Origin: Paracoccaceae bacterium
Lineage (GTDB): Bacteria > Pseudomonadota > Alphaproteobacteria > Rhodobacterales > Rhodobacteraceae
Length of the DNA stretch: 64,000 bases
Reading direction: 5' to 3'
NCBI GenBank assembly: GCA_020446815.1
Contig: JAGRDY010000026.1
Span: 1-64,000, forward strand
Positions 1 to 12,970 of the stretch are shown here, in pieces. The first letter of the stretch is position 1; every line of letters starts with the position of its first letter. The notes beneath the pieces were generated by a model that was not told the origin of the DNA, did no database searches, and worked only from the letters and a program-made list of their open reading frames with translations. Both the position numbers and the translations under genes were made by a program.

Positions 1-168
1 CACCACGTCATAGGCCGAACATCCCCCGGTGCCGATCAGGATCAGCTCCATCGGGCTCGGCCCCGGTTTGAGGCTGTCGCCATGGGCATTGCCAAGGACG
101 ATCTTGTGGCCCGCCTCGACCCCGCCGATGAAGGTCCGGCCGCCCGCCCATGTCACATTCGCTTTCAT
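1..168 (-). CDS. OsmC family protein, C-terminus cut by window edge
   Basis: Only the first 56 codons are present; the gene runs off the left edge. The translation starts MKANVTWAGGRTFIGG and reaches a Pro-rich turn followed by MELILIGTGGCSAYDVV, the segment of OsmC/Ohr-fold peroxiredoxin-like proteins in which the reactive cysteine (here C50) begins the long helix. Family members reduce organic hydroperoxides with two cysteines; the second cysteine lies outside the window, so activity cannot be judged. The ATG at 168 is preceded by GGGAGCG on the minus strand, a fair ribosome binding site. No partner gene is visible on this side. Confidence 0.8.
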   Translation of the reverse strand, partial: MKANVTWAGGRTFIGGVEAGHKIVLGNAHGDSLKPGPSPMELILIGTGGCSAYDVV

Positions 169-300
169 GATCGCTCCCGCATTGCGCGCGCGCATCATGG
201 CGGCGCGAAGTGGCGGCGGCAAGGGGGTTGAGCCGGCCGCCCGCCGCCCCCCCCGGTTTCCGGATCGCGCCCCGGGCCTGCGTGCCCATTGCGGCGATGT

Positions 301-371
301 CGGGACGGTTGTCGGGACGGATGCCCGACGCTTGCGGGACGGATACCCGACACCTGCGGGACGCACCGTTT
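301..371. repeat. Imperfect ~21-bp tandem repeat with GGGACGGAT core
   Basis: The gap between the OsmC gene and usg (169-380) holds about three imperfect copies of a 21-22 bp unit, each containing GGGACGG followed by an ATGCCCGAC-like half. The core 9-mer GGGACGGAT recurs in the tandem repeat at 52154-52197. No gene or clear terminator is visible in the rest of the gap. Confidence 0.6.
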
Positions 372-380
372 CATCAAGCT

Positions 381-662
381 TCAGTGAACCCGAAACTCGC
401 CCACCACGTTCTGCCAGTCACCGGGGCCGATCAGCTTGCGGTGGCAAAACCGTACCGAATGCAGCGGGCCTTCGATGCTGTCCTGCCAGAACTCGATGAA
501 CTTGAACAGCTCCGGATAATCCGGCGCAAGATCGTATTCCTGCCAGATGAAGCTGTTGAGAACATGCCGGTAATCCGGCATCCGGTAGTAGAGTTCAGCC
601 GTTGTCAGGCCATATCCCCGCAGCATCAGCGCGGTCTCGGCCCCCGGTCCGTCTGCGCGCAT
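381..662 (-). CDS. usg: Usg family protein
   Basis: This 93-residue protein carries the Usg family pattern: a GYGLTTAELYYRMPDY segment near the N-terminus, then SFIWQEYDLAPDYPEL, and HSVRFCHRKLI before the C-terminus. Usg is a small alphaproteobacterial protein reported as tyrosine-phosphorylated in Caulobacter; its biochemical role is unknown. The reading frame is open for 26 more codons upstream, but the ATG at 662 has GGAGG five bases ahead (GGAGGCGAC then ATG), so I start it there. It points away from gyrA, and the two share the 663-849 intergenic region. Confidence 0.85.
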   Translation of the reverse strand: MRADGPGAETALMLRGYGLTTAELYYRMPDYRHVLNSFIWQEYDLAPDYPELFKFIEFWQDSIEGPLHSVRFCHRKLIGPGDWQNVVGEFRVH

Positions 663-849
663 TGTCGCCTCCGAATCTGCCTCTGCGGCTCCAGTATGCC
701 TCAACCGCCTTATCCTTTCATGAAAACAATATGTTATCATTGTGTTCCGGGCGATCCGCCTTCACCGGCTGGCCATTGCACCCCATAGCTGGGATGGGCT
801 ATAGTCTTCCCAACCATATCTAGCGGTAACAAGAAGGCCGAGCACCCCC

Positions 850-3600
850 GTGACCGACACGCCGGAACCCCCCGAAAACGCTGACGAATTGCCTCAGCGC
901 ATGGCCCATGGCGGCCCCATGGTCTCCATCGCCGACGAAATGAGGACCGCCTATCTCGATTACGCGATGAGCGTCATCGTCAGCCGCGCCATACCCGACC
1001 TGCGCGACGGGCTCAAACCGGTGCATCGGCGCATTCTTTATGCGATGTTCGAGACCGGCAATACCCACGACAAACCCTACCGCAAATCCGCCCGCCCGGT
1101 CGGTGACGTGATGGGCAAGTATCACCCGCATGGCGATGCCGCGATCTATGATGCGCTGGTGCGGATGGCGCAGGATTTCTCCATGTCGCTGCCGCTTCTG
1201 GACGGGCAGGGCAACTTCGGCTCGATGGACGGCGACAACGCCGCTGCAATGCGCTACACCGAGGTGCGGATGGACCGGCCCGCCGCGTCGCTCTTGGCCG
1301 ATATCGAGAAAGATACCGTTGATTTTCAAGACAATTACGACGGCAAGGATCGCGAACCATCGGTCCTGCCGGCGCGCTATCCCAACATGCTGGTCAATGG
1401 CGCGGGCGGCATTGCCGTCGGCATGGCGACCAATATTCCGCCCCATAACCTGGGCGAGGTCGTCGACGCCACGCTGGCGCTGATCGAAAATCCGGACCTG
1501 TCGACCGAGGCGCTGATCGAGATCGTCCCGGCCCCTGATTTTCCCACCGGCGGCGTGATTCTGGGCCGCTCGGGCGCGCGCAAGGCCTACCTTGAAGGGC
1601 GCGGCTCGGTGGTGATCCGCGCCAGGACCCGGATCGAGGAAATCCGCAAGGAACGCTATGCCATCGTGATCGACGAGATCCCCTATCAGGTCAACAAATC
1701 GACGATGATCGAACGCATTGCCGAAGCCGCCCGCGACAAGCGCATCGAGGGCATCGCCCATGTCCAGGACGAATCCGACCGCGTTGGCGTGCGGGTGGTG
1801 GTCGAACTCAAGCGCGATGCGACACCCGAGGTGGTGCTCAACCAGCTGTTCCGCTTCACGCCGATGCAGACCTCGTTCGGATGCAACATGCTGGCCTTGA
1901 ACGGCGGCCGCCCCGAGCAATTGACGCTTCGCGATTTTCTCAGCCATTTCATTACCTTCCGCGAAGAAGTTGTGGCCCGCCGCACCGCGTTCGAGCTGCG
2001 CAAGGCGCGGGAGCGCAGCCATGTGCTGTGCGGGCTGGCCGTGGCGGTATCGAATGTCGATGAGGTGGTGCGCACCATTCGCGGCTCGGCCGACGCCGCC
2101 GAAGCGCGCGAAAAGCTGATGACCCGGCGCTGGCCTGCGGGCGATATCATCGAATATATCAGGCTGATCGACGACCCCACCCATCGGGTCAACGAGGACG
2201 GCACCTATAACCTGAGCGAAATCCAGGCCCGCGCCATTCTGGATCTGCGGTTGCAGCGGCTGACCGCGCTCGGCGTCAAGGAAGTCACCGACGAATTGCA
2301 GGACTTGGCGGCCAGGATCCGCGATTACCTGGAAATTCTCGGGTCGCGCGACCGGATCATGTCGATCATTTCGGATGAACTTCGGGAAGTGCGCGGCAAT
2401 TTCGCCGTTCCCCGCCGCACCGAGATCGTCGACTGGGCCGGCGATATGGAAGACGAAGACCTGATCGAGCGCGAGGACATGGTGGTGACCATCACCTCGG
2501 GCGGTTACATCAAGCGCACCCCGCTGACCGATTTCCGCGCGCAACGGCGGGGCGGCAAGGGGCTCGCCTCGATGGCCACGAAGGAAGACGATGTGGTGAC
2601 CACGCTTTTCGTGGCCAACACCCATACGCAGCTTTTGTTCTTCACCACCGACGGCATGGTCTACAAGCTCAAGACATGGCGCCTGCCCCTGGCCGGGCGT
2701 TCGGCCCGCGGCAAGGCGATGATCAACATCCTGCCGATCACGCCGGGCACCTCGATCGCCGCCTTGATGCCGGTGGATGCGCCGGAAGAGGAATGGGACG
2801 ATCTGCAAATCTTCTTTGCCACTTCCGAAGGCGGCGTGCGGCGCAACGCGCTTTCCGATTTCACCAATGTGAAGTCGAACGGCAAGATCGCGATGAAGCT
2901 GCCCGAAGAGGTGTCACTGGTGAATGCGCGCATCTGCGATGCGGACGACGACGTGATGCTGGTGACGGCGCATGGCCGGGCGATCCGTTTCCCGACGACC
3001 GAGGTGCGCGTTTTCAAGGGTCGCGATTCCACCGGCGTGCGGGGTATCCGGCTGGCGGCGAAGGACCGGGTCGTGTCGATGTCGGTCATCCGGCATTTCG
3101 AGGCCGATCCGGCCGAGCGCGCCGCCTATCTCAAGCAGCGCCGCCTGATGGCCGGCGTGACCGAGGACGAGGCCCCCGACGAGGACGACGAAGCCGTGGC
3201 GGAAGGTCAGCTCAGCCCGGAACGCTATGCCGAAATGTCAGCCGCCGAAGAACTGATCTTGACCATTTCAGCCAAGGGCGCGGGCAAGATCTCGTCCTCG
3301 CACGATTATCCGGTGCGCGGGCGCGGCGGCCAGGGCGTGATGGCGATGGACAAGGCTATGCGGGGCGGCGCTCTGGTGGCGTCCTTCCCGGTGGAAAGCG
3401 ACGATCAGGTGATGCTGGCAACCTCGACGGGCCAGTCGATCCGCTGCCCGGTGGCCGGAATCAGCTTCCGGTCCCGCTCGGCCGGCGGAGTGCGCGTGTT
3501 CGACACCGCCAGGGGCGAACAGGTCGTCTCCGTGGCGCGCATCGAAGATCAGGGCGACGAAGACGGCGAACCGATGCCCGATCCGGTGCCATCGGGCTGA
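850..3600 (+). CDS. gyrA: DNA gyrase subunit A
   Basis: This 916-residue protein is the breakage-reunion subunit of DNA gyrase, which introduces negative supercoils together with GyrB. The catalytic tyrosine is Y136 in [10 protein letters not shown]. The quinolone-interaction region is at 90-101 ([12 protein letters not shown]); the residue matching E. coli Ser83 is alanine (A97), while the Asp87 equivalent D101 is kept. The C-terminal half contains the GyrA box QRRGGKG, which separates GyrA from ParC, followed by the beta-pinwheel repeats. There is an acidic insert around residues 770-790 ([12 protein letters not shown]). The start is GTG at 850 with AAGAAGG 12 bases upstream; ATG at 901 is a later alternative without a ribosome binding site. 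Confidence 0.97.
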   Translation: MTDTPEPPENADELPQRMAHGGPMVSIADEMRTAYLDYAMSVIVSRAIPDLRDGLKPVHRRILYAMFETGNTHDKPYRKSARPVGDVMGKYHPHGDAAIYDALVRMAQDFSMSLPLLDGQGNFGSMDGDNAAAMRYTEVRMDRPAASLLADIEKDTVDFQDNYDGKDREPSVLPARYPNMLVNGAGGIAVGMATNIPPHNLGEVVDATLALIENPDLSTEALIEIVPAPDFPTGGVILGRSGARKAYLEGRGSVVIRARTRIEEIRKERYAIVIDEIPYQVNKSTMIERIAEAARDKRIEGIAHVQDESDRVGVRVVVELKRDATPEVVLNQLFRFTPMQTSFGCNMLALNGGRPEQLTLRDFLSHFITFREEVVARRTAFELRKARERSHVLCGLAVAVSNVDEVVRTIRGSADAAEAREKLMTRRWPAGDIIEYIRLIDDPTHRVNEDGTYNLSEIQARAILDLRLQRLTALGVKEVTDELQDLAARIRDYLEILGSRDRIMSIISDELREVRGNFAVPRRTEIVDWAGDMEDEDLIEREDMVVTITSGGYIKRTPLTDFRAQRRGGKGLASMATKEDDVVTTLFVANTHTQLLFFTTDGMVYKLKTWRLPLAGRSARGKAMINILPITPGTSIAALMPVDAPEEEWDDLQIFFATSEGGVRRNALSDFTNVKSNGKIAMKLPEEVSLVNARICDADDDVMLVTAHGRAIRFPTTEVRVFKGRDSTGVRGIRLAAKDRVVSMSVIRHFEADPAERAAYLKQRRLMAGVTEDEAPDEDDEAVAEGQLSPERYAEMSAAEELILTISAKGAGKISSSHDYPVRGRGGQGVMAMDKAMRGGALVASFPVESDDQVMLATSTGQSIRCPVAGISFRSRSAGGVRVFDTARGEQVVSVARIEDQGDEDGEPMPDPVPSG

Positions 3601-3671
3601 CGGGCACAACCGCGGCGGCGAATGCGGCGGTTTATACGGCCGGGGCCGTCCTCGATTCCGAGTCGATTTTA

Positions 3672-3703
3672 CAACTGTCGCGTGACATTCGCCGCGACAG
3701 TTG
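3672..3703. promoter_or_regulatory. Perfect 11-bp inverted repeat after gyrA
   Basis: CAACTGTCGCG (3672-3682) and CGCGACAGTTG (3693-3703) form a perfect dyad with a 10-base spacer, 72 bases after the gyrA stop. No T-run follows within 10 bases, so it is not a standard intrinsic terminator. It lies about 145 bases before the next gene and could be an operator or an RNA hairpin. The rest of 3601-3847 shows nothing recognisable. Confidence 0.5.
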
Positions 3704-3847
3704 CAGGAATTGTTATCCTTCATCCGGCCAACTCCCTACGCTTTAACTGAAAATAAAGGATTTGCGGGCGATGGTTTCAACCCAGGGGATAATTGGCGGT
3801 GCGCGATACGCCTGTGCGCACCGGTGGACCCACTCGGAGGAATGAAC

Positions 3848-4066
3848 ATGAGCCAGATGGATATCAACGCAACCCATCATGACGGGGCGAGCCGTCAGCC
3901 GATGCAGCTTTCCACGATCATCGGAACTATCGTCGCGCGCCTGCGTGCAAGTGAGCCGGCAGCTGCGCCCAGGGCGGCGATGACCGATGCCGAAAGGCGC
4001 GAGGCCAGATACCGGATTCGTGAACAGGGCTATCTGAGCGATGTGGGTACTGCTACGGATTTCTGA
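3848..4066 (+). CDS. Small hypothetical protein, 72 residues
   Basis: I do not recognise this protein. It begins MSQMDINATHHDGASRQ, has a short hydrophobic-amphipathic stretch (LSTIIGTIVARLRAS), an Ala/Pro linker, and a charged C-terminal helix (TDAERREARYRIREQGYL). There is no signal peptide. The start is chosen by the ribosome binding site: GGAGG at 3836-3840 is seven bases before the ATG at 3848 but only one base before the in-frame ATG at 3842. It stands alone between gyrA and trmFO, with a long leader carrying the dyad at 3672-3703 and a likely terminator immediately downstream. This isolation suggests its own transcript. Confidence 0.6.
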   Translation: MSQMDINATHHDGASRQPMQLSTIIGTIVARLRASEPAAAPRAAMTDAERREARYRIREQGYLSDVGTATDF

Positions 4067-4084
4067 CCCTTGATCCGGCCCTGA

Positions 4085-4102
4085 CCCCGCGCGGGGCCTT
4101 TT
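4085..4102 (+). terminator. Probable intrinsic terminator
   Basis: CCCC-GCGC-GGGG followed by CCTTTT, 19 bases after the stop of the 72-residue gene. The stem is short and the T-run is only four bases, so the call is tentative. Confidence 0.4.
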
Positions 4103-4133
4103 CAATCCGTTCGCCATGGCCTAAGCCGCGCCC

Positions 4134-5474
4134 ATGGGCGAGGTTCTTCACATTGTCGGAGGCGGCATGGCCGGCTGCGAAGCCGCCTGGCAGGTGGCCC
4201 AGGCTGGCGGGCGTGTCGTAATCCACGAGATGCGGCCAAAGGTGGGCACGTTTGCCCACCGCACCGGCGATCTGGCCGAAATGGTCTGTTCCAATTCGTT
4301 CCGGTCGGACGATGATGAACGCAATGCCGTGGGGCTCTTGCATTGGGAAATGCGCGCGGCGGGCGGGCTGATCATGGAAATGGCCGAACGCCACCGCCTG
4401 CCGGCCGGGGGCGCGCTGGCCGTCGACCGCGATCCCTTTGCGCGATCGGTCACCGAACGGCTGCGCACACATCCGCTGGTCTCCGTTTCCGAGGAGGAGG
4501 TCGCCGGCCTGCCCGAATCCGGCCGCTGGATCATTGCCACCGGGCCGCTGACCTCGGGCAATCTGGCCAGGGCGATCCGCGCCGAAACCGGGCTCGAGGC
4601 GCTGGCCTTCTTCGATGCCATCGCCCCCATCGTCTATGCCGACAGCGTCGACATGTCGGTGGCCTGGATGCAGTCGCGTTATGACAAGGGCGACACCATC
4701 GCCGAAAAAACCGCCTATCTGAACTGCCCGATGGACAAGGCGCAATACGAGGCCTTCATCGACGCCTTGCTGGCGGCCGAAAAGACCGAATTCCGCGAAG
4801 GCGAAACCGCAGGCTTTTTCGAAGGATGCCTGCCCATCGAGGTGATGGCCGAACGCGGCCGCGAAACCCTGCGTTTCGGCCCGATGAAACCGGTGGGCCT
4901 GACCAACGCGCACAAGCCAGATGTCAAAGCCCACGCGGTGGTCCAGTTGCGCCGCGACAACGCGCTTGGCACGCTCTACAATATCGTCGGCTTTCAGACA
5001 AAGATGAAGTATGGTCCGCAAGTATCTGTTTTAAAATTGATTCCCGGCCTTGAAAATGCCAGTTTCGCGCGCCTGGGCGGCATTCACCGCAACACATTCC
5101 TGAATTCCCCGACCTTGCTCGACGCGCAGATGCGGCTGAAATCCCGGCCCCACATCCGTTTTGCCGGGCAGATTACCGGCGTCGAAGGCTATGTTGAAAG
5201 CGCCGCCATGGGGCTTGTGGCGGGGCGCCTGGCGGCCGCGGAAATGCGCGGCCGGTCCCTGCGGGCACCGCCCCCCGATACCGCCATGGGCGCGTTGATC
5301 ACCCATATCACGGGCGGGGCCGAGGCCAGGACATTCCAGCCGATGAACGTCAATTTCGGGCTGTTTCCGCCCATTGACGCAAAGGCCGGCCGCAAGGGGC
5401 GCAAGGATCGTTACAAGGCCTATACCGACCGGGCGAAAGCCTCTTTTTCAGAATGGCTTGCGGGGCAAAGCTGA
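4134..5474 (+). CDS. trmFO: Methylenetetrahydrofolate-tRNA (uracil-54-C5) methyltransferase
   Basis: TrmFO uses 5,10-methylenetetrahydrofolate and FAD to methylate uridine 54 in the T loop of tRNA. The 446-residue protein opens with the FAD-binding dinucleotide fold ([14 protein letters not shown], residues 6-19), then HEMRP and the [10 protein letters not shown] segment typical of the family. C-terminal [12 protein letters not shown] and [10 protein letters not shown] also fit. Length matches the usual 440-460. The ATG at 4134 has no clear ribosome binding site. Its TGA stop overlaps the ATG of gluQRS (ATGA), so the two are translated as a pair of tRNA-modification genes. Confidence 0.95.
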   Translation: MGEVLHIVGGGMAGCEAAWQVAQAGGRVVIHEMRPKVGTFAHRTGDLAEMVCSNSFRSDDDERNAVGLLHWEMRAAGGLIMEMAERHRLPAGGALAVDRDPFARSVTERLRTHPLVSVSEEEVAGLPESGRWIIATGPLTSGNLARAIRAETGLEALAFFDAIAPIVYADSVDMSVAWMQSRYDKGDTIAEKTAYLNCPMDKAQYEAFIDALLAAEKTEFREGETAGFFEGCLPIEVMAERGRETLRFGPMKPVGLTNAHKPDVKAHAVVQLRRDNALGTLYNIVGFQTKMKYGPQVSVLKLIPGLENASFARLGGIHRNTFLNSPTLLDAQMRLKSRPHIRFAGQITGVEGYVESAAMGLVAGRLAAAEMRGRSLRAPPPDTAMGALITHITGGAEARTFQPMNVNFGLFPPIDAKAGRKGRKDRYKAYTDRAKASFSEWLAGQS

Positions 5475-6328
5475 TGCGCACCCGCTTCGCGCCATCGCCG
5501 ACGGGGCCGCTGCATCTAGGCCATGCCTATTCGGCGATTCTGGCGCATGGGCTGGCGCGCGCGGCGGGGGGCACGTTCCTGCTGCGGATGGAAGACACCG
5601 ATCTTGCCCGCTGCAAACCCGAATGGGAGGCGCTGATCATCGACGATCTGCGCTGGCTCGGGCTTGGCTGGGACGGGCCGGTCCGGCGCCAGTCGGGGCG
5701 GATTGCGCAGTACAACATGCGCCTTGAGGCATTGGCGCAAAGCGGCCTCGTCTATCCTTGCTCTTGCAGCCGCGCCGACATCCGCGCCGCAAGCTCGGCC
5801 CCACAGGAAGGGGTGGCATTCGATGTCTATCCCGGAATCTGCCGGGGCCGGCCGATGGGCGACCGCCAGCCTGGCGACGCATTGCGGCTCGATCTCGCGG
5901 CCGCTTTCGATCATCTTGGCGGGCGGCACATCGGTTTCGACGAATCCGGCCCCCGGCACGGCGGGCACATCGAGATAGATGCCGATCTCGCCAAAGCGAC
6001 GATCGGCGATGTCGTTCTGAGCCGCAAGGGCGAAGACATCGTATCCTATTTCCTCGCCTCGGCCTTTGACGATGCCGATCAGGCCATCAGCCATGTGATC
6101 CGGGGCGAAGACCTGTTTCGCTTCACTCCGATTCAGGTGATCTTGCAGGGTCTGCTCGATTTGCCCACCCCGGCCTATTACCATCACGAATTGATCCGCG
6201 ACCCGTCGGGCCATCGCCTGGCCAAACGCGACGACGCGCGGGCGATACGCAAATACCGCCAGGACGGGATCAGCCCGGCGGAAATCCGCGCCATGGTCGG
6301 GCTTCAGGATGTTTCTGCAAACCGCTGA
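5474..6328 (+). CDS. gluQRS: Glutamyl-Q tRNA(Asp) synthetase
   Basis: GluQ-RS is a shortened glutamyl-tRNA synthetase paralogue that attaches glutamate to the queuosine base of tRNA-Asp and lacks the anticodon-binding domain. The 284-residue protein starts [20 protein letters not shown], containing the HLGH version of the HIGH motif (14-17). The zinc site is visible as CSCSRAD with a downstream YPGIC. The KMSKS counterpart is GHRLAKRDDARAI near the end. The start at 5474 overlaps the trmFO stop and places the catalytic motif at the expected distance; the longer in-frame start at 5453 would lie inside trmFO. It faces hisI across a 77-base convergent gap. Confidence 0.93.
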   Translation: MRTRFAPSPTGPLHLGHAYSAILAHGLARAAGGTFLLRMEDTDLARCKPEWEALIIDDLRWLGLGWDGPVRRQSGRIAQYNMRLEALAQSGLVYPCSCSRADIRAASSAPQEGVAFDVYPGICRGRPMGDRQPGDALRLDLAAAFDHLGGRHIGFDESGPRHGGHIEIDADLAKATIGDVVLSRKGEDIVSYFLASAFDDADQAISHVIRGEDLFRFTPIQVILQGLLDLPTPAYYHHELIRDPSGHRLAKRDDARAIRKYRQDGISPAEIRAMVGLQDVSANR

Positions 6329-6405
6329 TCTGTCAATTATTTCTCAAAACTCAGGTTCATCGCTTGTGGGCCTGGACTTGCCCAGGACGCATGGGCGCTC
6401 GCGGT

Positions 6406-6762
6406 TCAAAGGGACTCCGAAATCACTGTCTCTGATCCGTCCCGGATGCGGGTGTAAAAGCACGAACGGCGATTGGTGTGACAGGCCGGGCCGGTCTGAT
6501 CGACCCGCAAAAGCAGGCAGTCGCGGTCGCAATCCAGACGCATCTCGACCAGTTTCTGCACATGTCCCGAGGTTTCCCCCTTGGCCCAGAACGCCGCGCG
6601 CGAACGCGACCAGTAGGTCACATGGCCCGTCGCCAACGTGCGTGCCACCGCCTCGGCATTCATCCAGGCGAGCATCAGCACCTCGCCGGTTTCATGGTCC
6701 TGGGCGATGGCCGGGATCAGGCCGTTTGCGTCATAGGTCAGGCTGGCTGGATCAAAACTCAT
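6406..6762 (-). CDS. hisI: Phosphoribosyl-AMP cyclohydrolase
   Basis: HisI opens the purine ring of phosphoribosyl-AMP in the third step of histidine synthesis. The 118-residue single-domain protein has the metal-binding cluster EMRLDCDRDCLLLRVDQ and the downstream GPACHTNRRSCFY motif that supplies the zinc cysteine. Length fits the stand-alone enzyme; there is no HisE fusion. No other his gene is nearby, so this is an isolated locus, as in many alphaproteobacteria. The start at 6762 has only a weak purine-rich leader. It is divergent from the IscU-like gene, and 6763-6827 must hold both promoters. Confidence 0.95.
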   Translation of the reverse strand: MSFDPASLTYDANGLIPAIAQDHETGEVLMLAWMNAEAVARTLATGHVTYWSRSRAAFWAKGETSGHVQKLVEMRLDCDRDCLLLRVDQTGPACHTNRRSCFYTRIRDGSETVISESL

Positions 6763-6827
6763 CTCGCACCCTTTGCATATCCTCGCAACCCGTTCTATCT
6801 AGGGCGTAAGCGTGGCCGAGGAAAGTC

Positions 6828-7271
6828 ATGAGCGACACCGATCTGATCAAGCTTTATTCGCAGCGCATCCTGGCGCTGGCGGCGGACATTCCCCATACCG
6901 AGCGGCTGAGTTCGCCGACCGCCACGATTCGTCGCCGTTCGCCCCTTTGTGGATCGACGGTTACGGTCGATATCGTGCTGAAAGACGGGCGGATCGCCGA
7001 ATTCGGCCAGGACGTGAAAGCCTGTGCGCTGGGGCAAGCCTCGGCGGCGATTGCCGGGGCGGCGATGATCGGGCGCAACCGGGCCGAGGTGGAACGCGCC
7101 CGCGATGAGCTGAGAGCGATGCTGAAGGCGGATGGGCCGGTGCCCTCGCCGCCTTTCGATGCATATGAGGCCTTGCTGCCCGCGCGGGATTACAAGAACC
7201 GCCACGCCTCGATCCTGCTGGTCCCTGAAGCCGTAACAGAAGCTTTCGCGCAGGCCGAAGCAGCCGTTTGA
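6828..7271 (+). CDS. IscU/NifU-like scaffold family protein lacking the third cysteine
   Basis: The 147-residue protein matches the IscU/NifU N-terminal fold: SPLCGSTVTVDIVL (C41), QDVKACALGQASAAI (C66), and a C-terminal helix. True scaffolds carry a third ligand cysteine in a LHCSIL-type segment; here that segment reads NRHASILL, so the position is alanine (A127). It may still bind a metal or act as an assembly or transfer partner, but it should not be called a complete Fe-S scaffold from sequence alone. There are no isc or suf genes nearby. GAGGAAAGTC directly precedes the ATG at 6828. Confidence 0.8.
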   Translation: MSDTDLIKLYSQRILALAADIPHTERLSSPTATIRRRSPLCGSTVTVDIVLKDGRIAEFGQDVKACALGQASAAIAGAAMIGRNRAEVERARDELRAMLKADGPVPSPPFDAYEALLPARDYKNRHASILLVPEAVTEAFAQAEAAV

Positions 7272-7284
7272 GCGCCGTCGCGGC

Positions 7285-7318
7285 AAAAAAAACGCCACTG
7301 TCATGACGACAGTGGCGT
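7285..7318 (-). terminator. Strong intrinsic terminator for a minus-strand transcript
   Basis: ACGCCACTGTC (7292-7302) pairs with GACAGTGGCGT (7308-7318) around a five-base loop, and the plus strand has eight A before the stem, giving eight U after the hairpin on the minus strand. It therefore ends a leftward RNA, most simply that of the 40-residue gene at 7534-7656. The plus-strand scaffold gene may use the same hairpin poorly because it lacks a T-run on that side. Confidence 0.85.
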
Positions 7319-7533
7319 GAGGAAGCGTATTTTCCGTTGCGCCGGGCGCCAGGGCCGGGGAAAGCCGTGACATATCTGGGGACAGATGCAAGACCGGGGT
7401 GGAAAACCGCGAGGCTGAAGCCGACGTGATCAGGGGGTTTCGCGAAAGCTCTCAATCGCCCGAACCCTGCCGCGCCTTGAGCGTTCTTGTGCTTTGGGTG
7501 ACGCTTGCCGGATCAGGAATTTCGCGAAACGCA
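7319..7533 (-). other. Long untranslated segment between small gene and terminator
   Basis: About 215 bases lie between the stop of the 40-residue gene and the terminator at 7285-7318 on the minus strand. I see no credible reading frame with a ribosome binding site in it. TTCGCGAAA-type blocks occur at each end of the first 100 bases. The arrangement fits either a long 3' untranslated region or a small RNA released from it. Confidence 0.35.
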
Positions 7534-7656
7534 TCAGAACGAACCTGGCAGGTGCAGCGCCACGATGAAGGCAACGACAATCGAGGCCAGCCCGAGCGCA
7601 TCCCGCGCGAGCGTCGCTGAGGCGCGGGTCAGGACGGATTTGATTTCGGCTTTCAT
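7534..7656 (-). CDS. 40-residue membrane peptide, possibly SOS-controlled
   Basis: The frame reads MKAEIKSVLTRASATLARDA followed by a hydrophobic segment of about 18 residues (LGLASIVVAFIVALHLPG) and ends in SF. The layout is a short basic N-terminal helix, one membrane span and almost no tail, so the peptide should sit in the inner membrane. GGGTGG lies just upstream of the ATG. The upstream 100 bases are AT-rich and carry a GTTC-N7-GTTC element (7722-7736), the LexA box of alphaproteobacteria. A terminator follows. Caulobacter SidA is a known precedent for a tiny SOS-induced membrane protein, but I see no sequence reason to call this SidA. Confidence 0.65.
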   Translation of the reverse strand: MKAEIKSVLTRASATLARDALGLASIVVAFIVALHLPGSF

Positions 7657-7721
7657 GGGACCACCCGTTCATTGATACATTTGTTGCTTTTTTGTTCTCA
7701 CAATCGGATCAAATTGTAAAG

Positions 7722-7736
7722 AACTTTTTGCGAACA
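7722..7736 (-). promoter_or_regulatory. LexA-type box (GTTC-N7-GTTC)
   Basis: On the minus strand the element reads GTTC, seven bases, GTTC, 66 bases upstream of the 40-residue gene's ATG. A further GTTC lies six bases before it (7743-7746). GTTC-N7-GTTC is the established LexA-binding pattern in alphaproteobacteria. Just downstream (7696-7725) an imperfect dyad (GTTCT...AGAAC with inner ACAAT...ATTGT) may add an operator half. Promoter hexamers are not clear. Confidence 0.55.
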
Positions 7737-7759
7737 AATGCGAACAAACAGAGAATGAC

Positions 7760-12039
<4,280 letters not shown>

Positions 12040-12162
12040 TTAGGGTGACATGCCAGCGAGGTCCAGCCATCGGATCGGTGGATCGCGCCATCCCCTCGGC
12101 GGTGCGAAAGGGGCGCGCCGCGCACCCCCTTGCGAAGGGCTATCGCGCGCGCCGCCGGGTGC

Positions 12163-12876
12163 TCATGCGCCTACGGCGATGCGCGCGTTCAGATCCGCGA
12201 GCGCCGGTTCACGCAGCACATAGCCGCGCCCCCATACTGTCTCGATATAGTTTTCGCCCCCGGTCGCTTCGGCGAGCTTCTTGCGCAGTTTGCAGATGAA
12301 GACATCGATGATCTTCAGTTCCGGCTCGTCCATGCCGCCATAAAGGTGATTGAGGAACATTTCCTTGGTCAGGGTGGTGCCCTTGCGCAGGCTGAGCAGT
12401 TCGAGCATCTGATATTCCTTGCCGGTCAGATGCACCGCCTGGCCGTCGACTTCCACGGTCTTGGCATCGAGGTTGACGTTGATCGGGCCGGTCCGGATGA
12501 TCGACTGGGCATGACCTTTTGATCTGCGGATGATCGCGTGGATGCGCGCCACCAGTTCTTCGCGGTGAAAGGGCTTGGTCATGTAATCGTCGGCGCCGAA
12601 GCCGAATCCGCGAATCTTGTTTTCGGTATCGTCGGCGCCAGAGAGAATCAGGATCGGCGTTTCGATCCTGGACAGCCGCAACTGGCGCAGAACCTCGTGC
12701 CCGTTCATGTCGGGCAGATTCAGATCCAGCAAGATCAGATCGTAATCATAGAGCTTTGCCAGATCGATGCCTTCCTCGCCCAGATCGGTACAATAGACGT
12801 TGAGATTGGCATGAGTCAGCATCAATTCGATGCTGCGCGATGTCGTGGGGTCGTCTTCCACCAGCAAAACTCTCAT
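12163..12876 (-). CDS. ctrA: Cell-cycle response regulator CtrA
   Basis: CtrA is an OmpR-family response regulator. In Caulobacter it controls the cell cycle; in Rhodobacterales it mainly controls motility and gene transfer agent genes. The 237-residue protein begins [20 protein letters not shown], with acceptor aspartate D51 ([13 protein letters not shown]) and the switch lysine in MTKPF. The C-terminal winged helix ([17 protein letters not shown] to VWGRGYVL) is near the family norm. I start at the ATG at 12876, eight bases after GGAG; an in-frame GTG three codons upstream would add MRL. It follows sciP on the same strand, with a CtrA-like box in the 94-base gap. Confidence 0.96.
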   Translation of the reverse strand: MRVLLVEDDPTTSRSIELMLTHANLNVYCTDLGEEGIDLAKLYDYDLILLDLNLPDMNGHEVLRQLRLSRIETPILILSGADDTENKIRGFGFGADDYMTKPFHREELVARIHAIIRRSKGHAQSIIRTGPINVNLDAKTVEVDGQAVHLTGKEYQMLELLSLRKGTTLTKEMFLNHLYGGMDEPELKIIDVFICKLRKKLAEATGGENYIETVWGRGYVLREPALADLNARIAVGA

Positions 12877-12928
12877 AAGGCGCACTCCGCGTTAATCACT
12901 CGATCACCATCACCCTCGTCGACAATGG

Positions 12929-12943
12929 TTAACTGCAAGTTAC
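12929..12943. promoter_or_regulatory. CtrA-like box upstream of ctrA
   Basis: TTAA-N7-TTAC, one mismatch from the CtrA consensus TTAA-N7-TTAA, 53 bases upstream of the ctrA ATG. The position fits autoregulation, but a single near-match can occur by chance. Confidence 0.45.
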
Positions 12944-12970
12944 CGTAGAGATTTTTATGCGATAAACAAC

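Noticed and set aside
820-2808. A 662-codon open frame on the minus strand inside gyrA.
   Set aside because: It is antisense to a clear gyrA and its translation is His/Gly/Arg-rich with no domain, a shadow of high-GC coding sequence.
7733-7746. GAAC-N6-GAAC as a second LexA box.
   Set aside because: The spacing is six, not the seven needed; only 7722-7736 fits.
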